From NCBI RefSeq assembly GCF_010119935.1, contig NZ_CP048209.1:3475001-3539000 (forward strand): a stretch of DNA of 64,000 nt, read 5' to 3'. The notes beneath the pieces were generated by a model. It ran no database searches, had not been told where the DNA came from, and worked only from the letters and a program-made list of their open reading frames with translations. Positions 34,087 through 44,500 of this stretch are shown here, in pieces. Position 1 is the stretch's first letter. Each line of letters begins with the position of its first letter. Source of the stretch: Paenibacillus lycopersici (GTDB lineage: Bacteria > Bacillota > Bacilli > Paenibacillales > Paenibacillaceae). The position numbers and the translations under genes are program-made.

Positions 34087-35805
34087 ATGGTTCGCAGGTT
34101 TTTCATGTATTACCGTCCTTACAGGGGTTTATTCATTCTCGATTTCACTTGCGCGGTCATCGCGGGATTGCTCGAGCTCGGTTTTCCGCTGGCGGTCAGC
34201 GAATTTATCGACGATCTGCTGCCAAGCGGCAACTGGAAGATGGTCGTGCTGGCCAGCATCGGACTGCTCGGAATTTACGCCCTCAACACCGTGCTGAACT
34301 ACGTCGTTACCTATTGGGGGCATATGCTGGGCATCAATATCGAAACCGACATGCGCCGGAAGATGTTCGACCATATACAGAAGCTGTCGTTCCGCTTCTT
34401 CGACAACCATAAAACCGGTCATCTCGTTGGCCGGGTCACGAACGATCTGAACGATATCGGGGAGATCGCGCACCATGGGCCGGAGGATATTTTTATCGCG
34501 ATCATGACGCTTGCGGGCTCCTTTACGCTGATGGCCTACATCAACCTGGAGCTGGCCTTGCTCACGTTCGTGATCATTCCATTCATGGCTTGGCTGATTA
34601 TCCTGTTCGGCGGCCGCATGACGAACACGTACCGGCGGTTGTTCGGCAACGTGGGAAGCTTCAACGCCCGCATCGAAGAGAACGTCGGCGGCATTCGCGT
34701 CGTGCAGTCGTTCGCGAACGAGGAGCACGAGAAGAAGCTGTTCTCCGTGGACAACAGCAATTTCCGCGAGACGAAGCTGCTCGCCTACAAGACGATGGCG
34801 AAGAGCTTCTCGGTGAGCTATATGCTGATGCGTCTCATTACGATATTCGTCATGGTGTGCGGCGCGTGGTTCTATATCGACGGCCGAATCGAGCTGGGGG
34901 AGTTCATGGCGTTCCTGCTGCTGTCTAATATATTCTTCCGCCCGATCGAGAAGATCAACGCCGTCATCGAGAGCTATCCGAAGGGGATCGCCGGATTCAA
35001 GCGCTATGTCGAGATTATCGACACGGAGCCGGATATTCAGGACGCCAAGGATGCCGTCGCGGTCGACTCGCTGCGCGGAGAAATCCGCTTCGAGAACGTC
35101 TCGTTCGGCTACGAGGAAGGCCGCGACGTGCTGAAGGGCGTCGATCTGGCCGTTCGATCGGGCGAGACGGTCGCCTTCGTCGGCCCTTCGGGCGCCGGGA
35201 AGACGACGATCTGCAGCCTGCTGCCGCGTTTCTACGATGTCACCGGGGGGCGCATTACGGTCGACGGCCAAGACATCCGCAGCCTGACGCTGAAGTCGCT
35301 GCGCCGAAATATCGGCATCGTGCAGCAGGACGTCTTCCTGTTCTCCGGCTCGATTCGCGAGAACATCGCTTACGGCGACCTGAAGGCGACCGACGAGCAG
35401 ATTTGGGAGGCGGCCAGACGGGCCTCGCTGGAAGCGATGATCAATCAGCTGCCGGAAGGCATGAACACGATTATCGGCGAACGCGGCGTGAAGCTGTCCG
35501 GCGGTCAGAAGCAGCGCTTGGCGATCGCTCGGATGTTCCTGAAGAACCCGCCGATTCTTATTCTGGACGAAGCGACGTCGGCGTTGGACACCGAGACCGA
35601 AGCGGCGATCCAGAAGTCGCTGGCCGAGCTGTCCTTAGGCCGCACGACGCTCGTCATCGCGCACCGGCTGGCGACGATCAAGAACGCGGACCGCATCATC
35701 GTCGTCGACGAGAACGGCATCGCCGAGCAAGGCAGCCATATGGAACTAATCGCGTCCGGCGGCATCTACAGCAGGCTTCATCAAGCGCAATACCAGCACG
35801 CTTAA
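34087..35805 (+). CDS. ABC exporter, fused permease and ATPase (MsbA/BmrA-like)
   Basis: The 572-residue half-transporter has six transmembrane helices (about 1-310) with the coupling-helix motif RRKMFDHIQKLSFRFFDNHKTG. Its nucleotide-binding domain shows Walker A GPSGAGKTT, Q loop VQQDVFLFSG, signature LSGGQKQR, Walker B ILILDEATSALD and switch His in VIAHRLATI. It would act as a dimer. The single gene suggests a homodimer. The substrate (lipid or drug) is unknown. AGAGGGG precedes the ATG. Confidence 0.93.
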   Translation: MVRRFFMYYRPYRGLFILDFTCAVIAGLLELGFPLAVSEFIDDLLPSGNWKMVVLASIGLLGIYALNTVLNYVVTYWGHMLGINIETDMRRKMFDHIQKLSFRFFDNHKTGHLVGRVTNDLNDIGEIAHHGPEDIFIAIMTLAGSFTLMAYINLELALLTFVIIPFMAWLIILFGGRMTNTYRRLFGNVGSFNARIEENVGGIRVVQSFANEEHEKKLFSVDNSNFRETKLLAYKTMAKSFSVSYMLMRLITIFVMVCGAWFYIDGRIELGEFMAFLLLSNIFFRPIEKINAVIESYPKGIAGFKRYVEIIDTEPDIQDAKDAVAVDSLRGEIRFENVSFGYEEGRDVLKGVDLAVRSGETVAFVGPSGAGKTTICSLLPRFYDVTGGRITVDGQDIRSLTLKSLRRNIGIVQQDVFLFSGSIRENIAYGDLKATDEQIWEAARRASLEAMINQLPEGMNTIIGERGVKLSGGQKQRLAIARMFLKNPPILILDEATSALDTETEAAIQKSLAELSLGRTTLVIAHRLATIKNADRIIVVDENGIAEQGSHMELIASGGIYSRLHQAQYQHA

Positions 35806-35918
35806 GCGCCTGGAGCCATTAAGGGGACGTGTTCTACAAGCGCTCAAGTTGACCCAGATCGATCGTGATTTGTCATTACGCCGATCATTCGCATCGCATT
35901 GCTATTCCTCCAGTGTCA

Positions 35919-36005
35919 AAAGGCAGCCGAACGAAATGACGGTACCTGATGTTAGTGTTCTAACATGAGGTACCGTTCATATTCAAAGGCTGCCTTTGTT
36001 TATTT
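35919..36005. terminator. Large nested hairpin with T-rich tail
   Basis: The outer stem AAAGGCAGCC/GGCTGCCTTT (35919-35928 with 35988-35997) encloses a second perfect stem ACGGTACCT/AGGTACCGT (35939-35947 with 35968-35976) and an inner TGTTAG/CTAACA. TTTGTTTATTT follows. It probably ends the ABC exporter transcript. The unusual size also fits a small mobile hairpin element. Confidence 0.55.
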
Positions 36006-36029
36006 ACTTCGTTTATTTCATAGCAAACC

Positions 36030-36507
36030 AAGTTTTCTACGATCGAACCCCAACCAGCCCCGCTACTCCCGCCTTTGTAGGCGAGGCGCATGAACTGGAA
36101 TGGAAGAACAAGTGGTTAAAGGATGAATGGGGGAGATGGATAGTTCAGGAAACGGAGATGGCCGCCATCGTAGATCCCGATGGAAATGTGAACATCCCTG
36201 TACAATATGAGCTGCAAAAAGTGCTCAATCCGGCATACGATCCGACGCGAAATTACATTCCTCGTTCCAAACGCCACGAATGGTCGCCGGTTGGCTTATT
36301 GGGCAGCTCCTCGTACGCGATGATGGCACTTTTTGCGTGTACGACCATACGGCTGCCGTAGGGTACGTCGGCGGATCGTCGCTGGAGAGAATCCCTTCCG
36401 AACAAGTAATAACCGACCGCGTCATTGCATTCAGGGATACGGGAGACGTACGCAAAAACAAATTGATGCAAAAGATGCTGGACGGTTCCAACCCGAACTA
36501 CCATTAG
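36030..36507 (+). pseudogene. Frameshifted 3' remnant of a phage-type Peptidase_G2 (IMC autoprotease) protein
   Basis: The first frame reads GEAHELEWKNKWLKDEWGRW through IPRSKRHEWSPVGLLG and then loses sense. The plus-2 frame continues QLLVRDDGTFCVYDHTAAVG to TAG at 36505. The joined sequence matches the C-terminal intramolecular chaperone/autoprotease domain of Bacillus phage tail and adhesin proteins (Peptidase_G2). One missing base near 36300-36304 explains the switch. The N-terminal part of the gene, normally several hundred codons, is gone. It is a prophage relic. Confidence 0.7.
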
Positions 36508-36539
36508 TTCAGCATTTGGCAGGGAGCGGTATCTCTTGT

Positions 36540-37088
36540 TCATAGACTTCTGCCTAACAGGACACCCACCTGTTTGGCCATTATTTGCGGCGGATACGGC
36601 ATTCCGTTCGTAATCCACCATTCGATGACCCCGGCATATGCGGTCGCGGAGAACTGCAGCATGATATCTTCATGCAGATCGGTATTTCTTCCGCTTACTC
36701 TGTCGATCTCGCCCTGGAATCCCTCGATGATATGGGCAAGCAGCCGATTTCTAAACGATATGGGAGCACCTTTACTTGCCAGCATGGTTGAGAAGAACAG
36801 ATAATGCCGTTCGAAATATTCAAAATAAGGTACAAGGGCGTCGGCCCAATCCAACTCGCATGCCCATTCTCCCATATCTCCTAAATCGTTAATGTAGGAC
36901 TCGATGAGTTTATCCAATAAATCAAATTTGTCTTGATAATGCAAGTAAATTGTTCCACGGTTAATGTTTGCCCGGTCGGCAATATCCTGAATCGTTATGC
37001 TATCGAAATTTTTTTCGGACATCAGTTCAAGAACGGCTTTCTTCATCGCTTCTTGTGTTTTCAGGATTCTTCGGTCTACTTTGGCCAT
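36540..37088 (-). CDS. TetR-family transcriptional regulator
   Basis: The 182-residue protein starts at ATG 37088 (MAKVDRRILKTQEAMKKAVL). Its helix-turn-helix reads SITIQDIADRANINRGTIYLHY, typical of TetR/AcrR regulators. The C-terminal helical domain (residues 60-182) would bind a ligand and dimerise. The frame is open 92 codons further upstream but without a convincing ribosome site. The target is not obvious; the esterase gene 440 bases upstream in the other direction is one candidate. Confidence 0.88.
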   Translation of the reverse strand: MAKVDRRILKTQEAMKKAVLELMSEKNFDSITIQDIADRANINRGTIYLHYQDKFDLLDKLIESYINDLGDMGEWACELDWADALVPYFEYFERHYLFFSTMLASKGAPISFRNRLLAHIIEGFQGEIDRVSGRNTDLHEDIMLQFSATAYAGVIEWWITNGMPYPPQIMAKQVGVLLGRSL

Positions 37089-37529
37089 TGTAAATTCCAC
37101 CAAACCTTTACGGATAATAAACGGTAAGCGTACGTTTGCATGCTTCATTGGTATGATAATTGATATTCGTTGATTAAACAAACCGCAGCCGGCACACTCG
37201 AGGCTGTCGAGAAAGTTCGACGCTGCGTACGCCGCATGTATAGTAAGGAAAGGTTCCTCCTCAAAGACTGGCGGACAGAGGTTCCGTTCTTTGGGGGAAA
37301 TCCGGGCTTGCGATCTCTCAACGACCCGCTGCCTAAGTTCTAAGAGCAGCGTGAGCATGCGCACTTCACTTCGTTGAACCGGTTATCTTCTCATCTATTC
37401 CGAAAGTATGGTACGATTTGGTTGGCATTGTTTGATATGGAGGACAACATGCGAGAATCATAGCCCCATACCTTAGCAGGCGATGCGGAAATGACGCGAT
37501 ATGATCGTACATGGGGAGGAAGGTAACGG
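37089..37529. other. Intergenic region between divergent TetR and esterase genes
   Basis: This stretch of about 440 bases has an AT-rich half near the TetR gene, with a possible promoter. I see no palindromic operator of the quality of the two other TetR sites in this window, and no RNA structure or gene. Confidence 0.4.
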
Positions 37530-38312
37530 ATGGATGCGATAGAAACGAATAAGCGCAATCATGAACGAGTGGATCATATCCCGGTTATATGGGAGGAGCC
37601 GAATGGAGAGCGGAACGGACACCTCGTCATCTGGCTTCCGGGGCTGACCGGCGACAAGGAAGGACTACGCCCGCATCTGCGGATGTTCGCCGACGCCGGT
37701 TTCGTAGCCGTATCGTACGATCCGTACGAGCACGGGGAGCGGATGAGGGAGAGCCGGGATCTGTTCGTCGGTAAACTACGGAGTAACAAGCGCCGTTATT
37801 TCTGGCCGATGATCGCAATGACGGCGGAGGAATATCCGCGCGTGATCGACTGGGCGGCAGAACGATTCGGACTGACCGGCGGCGTGATGGCGGGGGGCAT
37901 CTCGATGGGCGGCGACATCGCCTTGGCCGCCGCGGGGCTGGACAAACGGATCACCGCGGTAGCGGCCTGCATCTCGACGCCGGACTGGCTGCGTCCGGGC
38001 ACGGACGAAGAAGAGAGCCGCCCGGATACGTATGCCTGGAATTGCTATCATCGCTGCAATCCGCTCACGAACGCGGGCAAATATGAACATGCTCCCGCGA
38101 TTCGCTTCCTGAACGGGGCGAATGATGGCCATGTGCCTCCGGACGGAGCGCACAAGTTCAAGGCGGCGGTGTCGGACCATTACGCGGCCTGTCCGGAACG
38201 TTTCGAGATTACCGAATTCGACGCCGCGCATCAATTCACCGACGAAATGCTGAACGGGGCGCTGGATTGGTTCGTCCGGCATGCTGCGATGTCCGGCTCC
38301 GAGAAGCTCTAG
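37530..38312 (+). CDS. Alpha/beta hydrolase (dienelactone hydrolase/esterase-like)
   Basis: The 260-residue protein has an oxyanion region WLPGLTGDKEGL, a nucleophile elbow GGISMGGD (Ser near residue 130), an acid in NGANDGHVP and a terminal His in AAHQFTD. This is the prolyl-oligopeptidase/dienelactone-hydrolase type of alpha/beta fold, similar to B. subtilis YitV-like esterases. AGGAAGGTAACGG precedes the ATG. The substrate is unknown. A terminator follows. Confidence 0.85.
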   Translation: MDAIETNKRNHERVDHIPVIWEEPNGERNGHLVIWLPGLTGDKEGLRPHLRMFADAGFVAVSYDPYEHGERMRESRDLFVGKLRSNKRRYFWPMIAMTAEEYPRVIDWAAERFGLTGGVMAGGISMGGDIALAAAGLDKRITAVAACISTPDWLRPGTDEEESRPDTYAWNCYHRCNPLTNAGKYEHAPAIRFLNGANDGHVPPDGAHKFKAAVSDHYAACPERFEITEFDAAHQFTDEMLNGALDWFVRHAAMSGSEKL

Positions 38313-38359
38313 ATCACTATTCTTATTGAGCTATCGGTCATACGGCTCATCCGCCAACG

Positions 38360-38400
38360 AAGGCAGCCGGTTCGCGACAACGATCGGCTGCCTTTCATTT
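38360..38400 (+). terminator. Terminator after the esterase gene
   Basis: The 10-bp perfect stem AAGGCAGCCG/CGGCTGCCTT with a 15-base loop is followed by TCATTTAT. The arms resemble the outer stem at 35919-35997. Confidence 0.75.
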
Positions 38401-38413
38401 ATAGCCATGATCT

Positions 38414-39025
38414 TCAGGACGATCGCTCTTGTCCATTCGAGCAGCATTGCTGCAGGTATGCGGTGAATGTGGCAATATTCATATGCATATACCGGTTATT
38501 GCCTTCGAGCTTGCTCATCATGATGCCGCCTTCCATTAAGGACAATGCAAACGCGGCGAGAGCGTCCGTGTCTATATTCGCCTTGAATTCACCTGTCCGA
38601 ATCCCGTCGTGTATAATGCCCTTCATCTGCATGAGCGTACGATGCAAGCTCTGTCGGGCCTTCTCCCGCAAGGCCGGATGGGTGTCGTCGCTCTCTACGG
38701 CCGTATTCTGCAGCGGGCATCCGCCAATGAACGGAGGATCGTTAACGGCATCCTCGTAGGCACGGAAATAGGCAAGCAGCCGGCCTGCCGCCGACGCTTC
38801 CCGGTCCATCGTTTCGGCGATTCGCCGACCGACCTGGCTTGCGGCATAATCATACGCTTCGAGGGCAATCTCGTCTTTCCCGCTGAAGTGACGGTAGATT
38901 CCGCCCTTCTGAATGCCGGTAGCGGCAATAATATCGTTCATCGATGATCCCGCGTAGCCCTGTTGATTGAAGAGCTCGGCGGATTTGATAATGATATGCT
39001 CGCGCGTTTTATCTCCTTTTTTCAA
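38414..39025 (-). CDS. TetR-family regulator divergent from an MFS transporter
   Basis: The helix-turn-helix NDIIAATGIQKGGIYRHFSG follows SAELFNQQGYAG, the usual TetR opening. The C-terminal domain contains GGCPLQNTAVE, typical of the AcrR/YxaF-like (LmrA/QacR) group. The start is placed at TTG 39025, six bases after GGGAGG; the GTG at 39046 lacks a site. It lies divergent from the MFS gene, with a perfect 30-bp palindrome between them, so it probably represses that operon and itself. Confidence 0.9.
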   Translation of the reverse strand: MKKGDKTREHIIIKSAELFNQQGYAGSSMNDIIAATGIQKGGIYRHFSGKDEIALEAYDYAASQVGRRIAETMDREASAAGRLLAYFRAYEDAVNDPPFIGGCPLQNTAVESDDTHPALREKARQSLHRTLMQMKGIIHDGIRTGEFKANIDTDALAAFALSLMEGGIMMSKLEGNNRYMHMNIATFTAYLQQCCSNGQERSS

Positions 39026-39091
39026 TTGTGGCCTCCCGCACTTCACCCGGATTTGTTACCTAGATTATAGCAGAAATTTCGGATGGAGCCC

Positions 39092-39119
39092 TTGCCATGT
39101 CATGGAATTCCCTTATAAT
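39092..39119 (+). promoter_or_regulatory. Promoter of the MFS-peroxiredoxin operon
   Basis: TTGCCA (39092-39097) and a perfect TATAAT (39114-39119) are separated by 16 bp. The -10 box runs into the palindromic operator, so a bound repressor would block it. Confidence 0.75.
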
Positions 39120-39146
39120 AAAAGATACCGATCGGTATCTTTTATT
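39117..39146. promoter_or_regulatory. 30-bp perfect palindromic TetR operator
   Basis: The 15-base arms AATAAAAGATACCGA and its exact complement meet at 39131/39132. The site overlaps the end of the -10 box of the MFS promoter and lies between the TetR and MFS genes. Confidence 0.88.
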
Positions 39147-39172
39147 GATGTCAGAAAATGGGGAGGCTGCGT

Positions 39173-40399
39173 ATGAGACATGGCCAGAGGAACCTGCAGC
39201 GCCAAGCATGGCTTGGATTAGCCGCATTATGGATGATTGGATTTATCGGCGCGATTTCCCGTTTCATTATGGCGTCCTATCAGGTTCAGATGGCTGACGA
39301 TTTGCACGTGGGCAGAAGCTTCGTTTCCGCGGCGTGGTCGACCAATCTGTTGATCGCCGCCCTCTGCGCTCCGATCGGAGGGAGGCTCGCGGACCGTTAT
39401 GGCCCGAAGAAGTTGATGCTCGTGTCGAGCATTGCCGGTATTTGCGGAGCCGCTCTCGTCTATTCGGGGCATTCTCCGGCGATCTTCTTCGTAGGTTACG
39501 GGATCGTATCCGGGTTGGCGGGAATGGGGGCCTCTTCGGCATACCTGCTGTTGTTCGGATGGTTTGAACGCCACCGCGCGAAGGCGGCCGGTCTTCTTAA
39601 CAGCGCATCCTCCATTGGGCTCGCTGTCTGTACCCCGGTGTTTCTAGCCAACGGGAGCCTGACCTGGGAGCATGCGTTCCTGCTGTCTGCGCTGCTCGGG
39701 CTGCTGATCACGATCCCCCTTATCGTGTTCATGATTCGGCCGGATAAGGGCGAGCCGGCCGGGTCAGCCCAATCCGATAGCACGGAGCTCCCGATTGACA
39801 ACGACGCCAGGCTGCTCCCAAGCAAATTCAATTGGCCGATTGCCATAATTGCCTTTGCCCTGTTTACCTGCGGGATCAATATGGGGACGGTCGAGATGAA
39901 CCTGGTGGCCATTCATCAAGAGGCGAAAGTCGCTTCCGAGTCGATCGCGCTCTCGATGGGAGTTCTGGGAGTGATGGAAATCGTCGGCTCGCTTGCGTTC
40001 GGCATGCTGATGGACGTCATGAATAAGGAGCTCGTGATGATGACGCTGTACGGCATTCGCATACTCAGTTTTATGATTCTATTCTTCCATTTCGCGTGGA
40101 CGCCCGTCCTTTTTGCGATTACCTTCGGATTGACGTACTTGGGTGCCGTTCCGGGAGGGATGCTGATTGCGAACGAGTTTACGAGAAATAAAGGCAGGCT
40201 GGTCGGCAATCTGATGCTGTTTCATCAATGCGGGGGCATATTGGGGGCGCTGATCGGCGGGGTGTTCTACGATATTTTCAGGAATTATCAACTCCTGATC
40301 GGCATCGATGCGGCGCTATGCGGACTTGCCGTAGCGGGATATTCCGTCTTCCGACACCGGCATCGGATGAGGAAAGGGGCGTTGTCTCATGCAAGTTAA
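39173..40399 (+). CDS. MFS transporter (oxalate/formate antiporter-like, 12 helices)
   Basis: The 408-residue protein starts at ATG 39173 after GGGGAGG. Twelve hydrophobic helices are visible with the MFS motif GGRLADRYGPKKLM between helices 2 and 3 and a half-related motif GMLMDVMNKELVM in the second half. The general look (GMGASSAYLLLFGWFERHRA) is that of the monocarboxylate/oxalate-formate antiporter group. It overlaps the peroxiredoxin gene by 11 bases and is under TetR-type control, so it likely exports or imports a toxic small molecule. Confidence 0.88.
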   Translation: MRHGQRNLQRQAWLGLAALWMIGFIGAISRFIMASYQVQMADDLHVGRSFVSAAWSTNLLIAALCAPIGGRLADRYGPKKLMLVSSIAGICGAALVYSGHSPAIFFVGYGIVSGLAGMGASSAYLLLFGWFERHRAKAAGLLNSASSIGLAVCTPVFLANGSLTWEHAFLLSALLGLLITIPLIVFMIRPDKGEPAGSAQSDSTELPIDNDARLLPSKFNWPIAIIAFALFTCGINMGTVEMNLVAIHQEAKVASESIALSMGVLGVMEIVGSLAFGMLMDVMNKELVMMTLYGIRILSFMILFFHFAWTPVLFAITFGLTYLGAVPGGMLIANEFTRNKGRLVGNLMLFHQCGGILGALIGGVFYDIFRNYQLLIGIDAALCGLAVAGYSVFRHRHRMRKGALSHAS

Positions 40400-41045
40400 C
40401 CGTCAATTGGAACAGGCGAAAGCGGCCTTTATGGCAAAGGTGCCGGCGGAAGCGCAGGAAGTCATTTTCCGGCATATCCGGGAGCAGCAGCAGATCGGTC
40501 ACTCATTCGGATTGAAAGAAGGAGATAAGGCTCCTGACTTTAAATTGAATGGCCATCTCGGAGAGGAAATCGCCTTGTGCGAGGAGCTTGCCCGCGGACC
40601 CGTGATCCTGGTTTTTTACCGCGGCGATTGGTGTCCGTTTTGCAATATCCAGCTTCGGGCATTCCAACGGTGCTTGCCTCGGATCCGCGAGCTGAACGGC
40701 CGATTGATCGCCATATCGCCGCAAAGTCAGGATCATTCGCTGTCCCAGAAGGAGAAGGAGCAGCTGGAGTACACGGTGCTTAGCGACCCGGATGGCCAAG
40801 CGGGAGCCGGCTACAAGCTGCTATTCGAGCTTCCGGATTATCTGCAGCATGCATTATCAACGCGATTAAAGCTGGATCTCGCCGACTACAATCGCACGTA
40901 CCGCTGGATTCTGCCAGTTCCGGCGACCTATGTCATCGGGCAGAACGGCATCATTCGCCATGCCCATGTCGATCCGGACTTTATGGAGCGGGCGGAACCC
41001 GAGGTGATTATAGACCAATTAAGGAATCTGGCTGGGCAATCATAA
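40389..41045 (+). CDS. AhpC/TSA-family peroxiredoxin-like protein
   Basis: The 218-residue thioredoxin-fold protein has APDFKLNGHLGEEI and then VFYRGDWCPFCNIQLRAFQ. Here the peroxidatic cysteine is in a W-C-P-F-C context, the type common in AhpC/TSA-like proteins of Paenibacillus with a CxxC pair. It overlaps the end of the MFS gene by 11 bases, so the two are translationally coupled. It would reduce peroxides, or act as a thiol oxidoreductase, when the operon is induced. Confidence 0.88.
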   Translation: MQVNRQLEQAKAAFMAKVPAEAQEVIFRHIREQQQIGHSFGLKEGDKAPDFKLNGHLGEEIALCEELARGPVILVFYRGDWCPFCNIQLRAFQRCLPRIRELNGRLIAISPQSQDHSLSQKEKEQLEYTVLSDPDGQAGAGYKLLFELPDYLQHALSTRLKLDLADYNRTYRWILPVPATYVIGQNGIIRHAHVDPDFMERAEPEVIIDQLRNLAGQS

Positions 41046-41514
41046 CCTCCGTTTCATTCCCGAAGCATTCGGTGCAATGAACCGGTTCCGTTCGCGCGTA
41101 TCGAGGCGCGTATCGATAGGCGATCGGCATGCGCGGGCGGGACCGGCAGCCGATCCGTGTTTCAAGCGGAGGTCGTCCGGGTAATTCAGACTAGTCTCAC
41201 CTGGCTAAGGCATCCGCCAATGAAATTGGCATCCAGGAAGAGGCAGGTTTCGCGCGACGGCGAATGTATTCAATTCGCGCGGAGAGAGATCCGCTCCAAG
41301 TTGACTTCCATCAGGCTGTCGAGCATGTAAGCGGGACGATACGAAGAGGAGCTGGATCGCGGTGCATTTACGATTGTCGGCTTTACGGCGAACATAATCG
41401 CGACGTTCGGGCCGCCGTCCTCAGGGACGGGCGGTCTGTTCGTGCGTTTACATATGAAGTTACCGCTCTGAACGAATGAAGCGATTCAGAGGAATAGAGC
41501 TCGGGGGGCATTCA
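41046..41514. other. Intergenic region before the phosphorelay cluster
   Basis: About 470 GC-rich bases contain no recognisable gene. A TTGACT at 41300 and a short open frame from 41264 are visible, but the frame lacks a ribosome site and resembles nothing. Presumably the promoter of the kinase cluster is here. Confidence 0.4.
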
Positions 41515-44500
41515 ATGAAAACCAAGACAAAATTGACGATTAGCTTCATCATCCTGATGGCCGTGCTGCTCTTCATGTCCATCATTAGCTTGAACAATAT
41601 CTCGATGCTTGGCGGCAAGCTGGACGAAGTGTACGCCAACCGCTACCAGAAGCTGATGGCGGCCTATGATTTGCGCGCATCCGTGAACAACGAGGCGAAA
41701 GGCTTGACGAACATCCTGACCGTACCGACCGCCGAGAGCGTTGCCAAGAATGAAGGCATCTTGACTCAGGAGCCTAACAACGCGCGGCGTTCCTTCGATA
41801 AGCTGAAGCAGCTATCCACGGCCGAAACGGAGCGTTCGAAGCTGAATGAGATTGAACGCAGCTTTACGGCGTATTTTCAGTACGCGGACGAGGTCAAGCG
41901 GCTGATCGCAGCAGGGAACAGCGCGGCGGCGACCGCGCTGCGCGAGAAGGAAGGGGTCAACGGGCAAGAGAATACGCTCAATCTGATCGGCGATCTGACC
42001 GACTTCCATCGCGTGGCGACGGATGAGGCGGTAGCGGCAGCCATATCGGCCAATCACAGCACGCGGATGATCATGATCGGAACGATCATCTCGGGCCTGC
42101 TGATCGGCATTTGCATCATGCTGTGGAACATCGCCGGCGTCACGCGCAGTCTCAACCGGCTGACCGAGATCATTGGGGCGTACGCCAGGGGGATCAGCGA
42201 TCCCGCCCTGCGCAAGCGGGCGGAAACCGGCGATGAATTCGGGGAGGTCGCCAAAGCGTTCTTCTCGCTCGCCGACGATCTGGAGCGGAGGATGGAGGCC
42301 GAGCAGGCCTATAACAAGAAGATCGAGGACGAAGCATGGGTGAAAACCAACCTCGTCGCATCGACCGTCGCCGTGCAGGACGAGATTGAAATCGAACAGC
42401 TCGGCGCTGTGTTCATGGAGCGAGTCGTACCGCTCGCCGGCGCTGTGTACGGCGGCTTGTATATCCGTGAGAGGTTGGGAGAGGACAACTCGTTCCGGCT
42501 CCGCGGCGCCTATGCGCCGCAAAGCGAAGAATTATTCGATCGCCAATTCCGCTTGGGAGAAGGCTTGGTCGGGCAGTGCGCCGGCACCGGTCAGCCCATC
42601 GAGCTGCGCGAGCTGCCGTCGACCTACATCCGGATTCGCTCCGGGATAGGCGAGACGCCGCCGAATGTGCTGCTGCTCCTCCCGGTGTCGTACCAGAACC
42701 GTCAGCTTGCCGTTATCGAGCTGGCCTCCATGGTTCCAATCGTCGGACGGCAGCGGGAGCTGCTTAACGAATTGGCGGAGAATCTCGGCATTCAGCTGAA
42801 TAATTTGTTCGGCCGGCTGCGAATCGAGGAGCTGCTGCGCGAATCCCAGGCGCTTGGCGAGGAACTTCAAGCGCAGTCCGAGGAGCTGATCTCGCAGCAG
42901 GAGGAGCTGCGCCGCTCCAATGACCGGCTGGAAGAACAGACTCGCTCGCTGAAGCGCTCCGAGGAGCTGCTGCAGAGCCAGCAGGAGGAGCTGGAGCAGA
43001 CCAACGAGGAGCTGCTGCAAAAGTCCCATCTGTTGGAGCAGCAGGTGCGCACGACGGAGCAGAAGAACGAGCAGATCGAGCGGACGAAGACGGCGTTGGA
43101 GCAGCAGACCGTTCAGCTGGCGCAGTCGTCCAAATACAAGTCGGAGTTTCTCGCGAACATGTCGCACGAGCTGCGGACGCCGCTCAACAGCCTGCTCATC
43201 TTGTCGCAGATGCTGATCGATAACAAGGAAGGCAATTTAACGGGCCGCCAAATCGATTTTGCCACGACGATTCATTCTTCCGGAAGCGATCTCTTGAAGC
43301 TGATTGACGAGATTCTGGATTTGTCCAAGATCGGCGCGGGCAAAATGAATCTCGTGACGGAGCACGTGAATCTGTCCGACCTGATGCATGCCATGAACCG
43401 GAGCTTCGGGCCGATGAGCCAGCAGAAGCGGCTTGCCTTCGAGCAATCGGTGGAGAAGGATGTTCCGGAAGGTATTTACTCCGACAGCCACCGGGTCAAG
43501 CAAATACTCAAAAACCTGCTTTCCAACGCCTTTAAATTCACGCATCAGGGCAGTGTCAGCCTAACCGTTCGGAACTCCGACCCGGAAGAAGCTCAGCTGG
43601 CGGCGGACGGCGGACGGATGATTGCCTTCGAAGTCCGCGACACCGGCATCGGCATACCGGCGGAGAAGCAGCAGCTCGTCTTCGAGGCGTTCCAGCAGGT
43701 TGACGGCACGACCAGCCGGATCTACGGAGGCACGGGCCTGGGGCTCGCCATCAGCCGCGAGCTGGCCGAGCTTCTTGGCGGGACGATCGCGCTGTCCAGC
43801 GAAGAAGGCAAAGGCAGCACGTTTACGCTCTATCTGCCGGAGTATTGCGCAGCGCCGGCGTCCGATGACGAACCACCGGTCAATGCGGCGGAGGATGCCA
43901 AGCTCGGCGCCCAGGCCGTGGGGGCGGCGCTGCTTGCCCAATCCGGGAACGAGGATTTCCGCGCGATCGCGGCGAAAGTCCCGCCGGAATTGTCGCCGTA
44001 CGCGGCGAAGTCCGATCGCGGCGCCGAACAACTCGCGGTTTCGATCGAGGACGACAGGAACGCGATCGGGCCGGAGGACCGCGTCGTCCTCATTATCGAG
44101 GACGACGGGCCATTCGCCCGCTTGCTGCTCGACATGGCCCGTGCGCGCGGATTCAAGGGCATCGTCGACTTGCAGGGCGATACGGGCCTGAATAACGCGC
44201 GACGCTACAAGCCGGATGCGATTCTGCTGGACATGATGCTTCCGGTCATGGACGGCTGGTCCGTCCTTCACCATTTGAAGCATGATGCCGATACGCGCCA
44301 TATTCCGGTGCATGTCATATCCGTCATGGAAGAAGTGCAGCAGGGACTGGCCATGGGCGCAATCGCCTATTTGCGCAAGCCGACGGAAAAGGAACGCCTG
44401 GATCAGCTATTCCAGCAGATCGAGTCTTTCCTGGCACGCGATCTTAAATACGTGCTCGTCGTCGAGGACGATCCCGCCCAGCAAACCGGCATCATCGAGT

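Noticed and set aside
41264..41479. 71-codon frame before the phosphorelay cluster
   Set aside because: No ribosome site, no recognisable motif, and its end overlaps the start region of the kinase gene.
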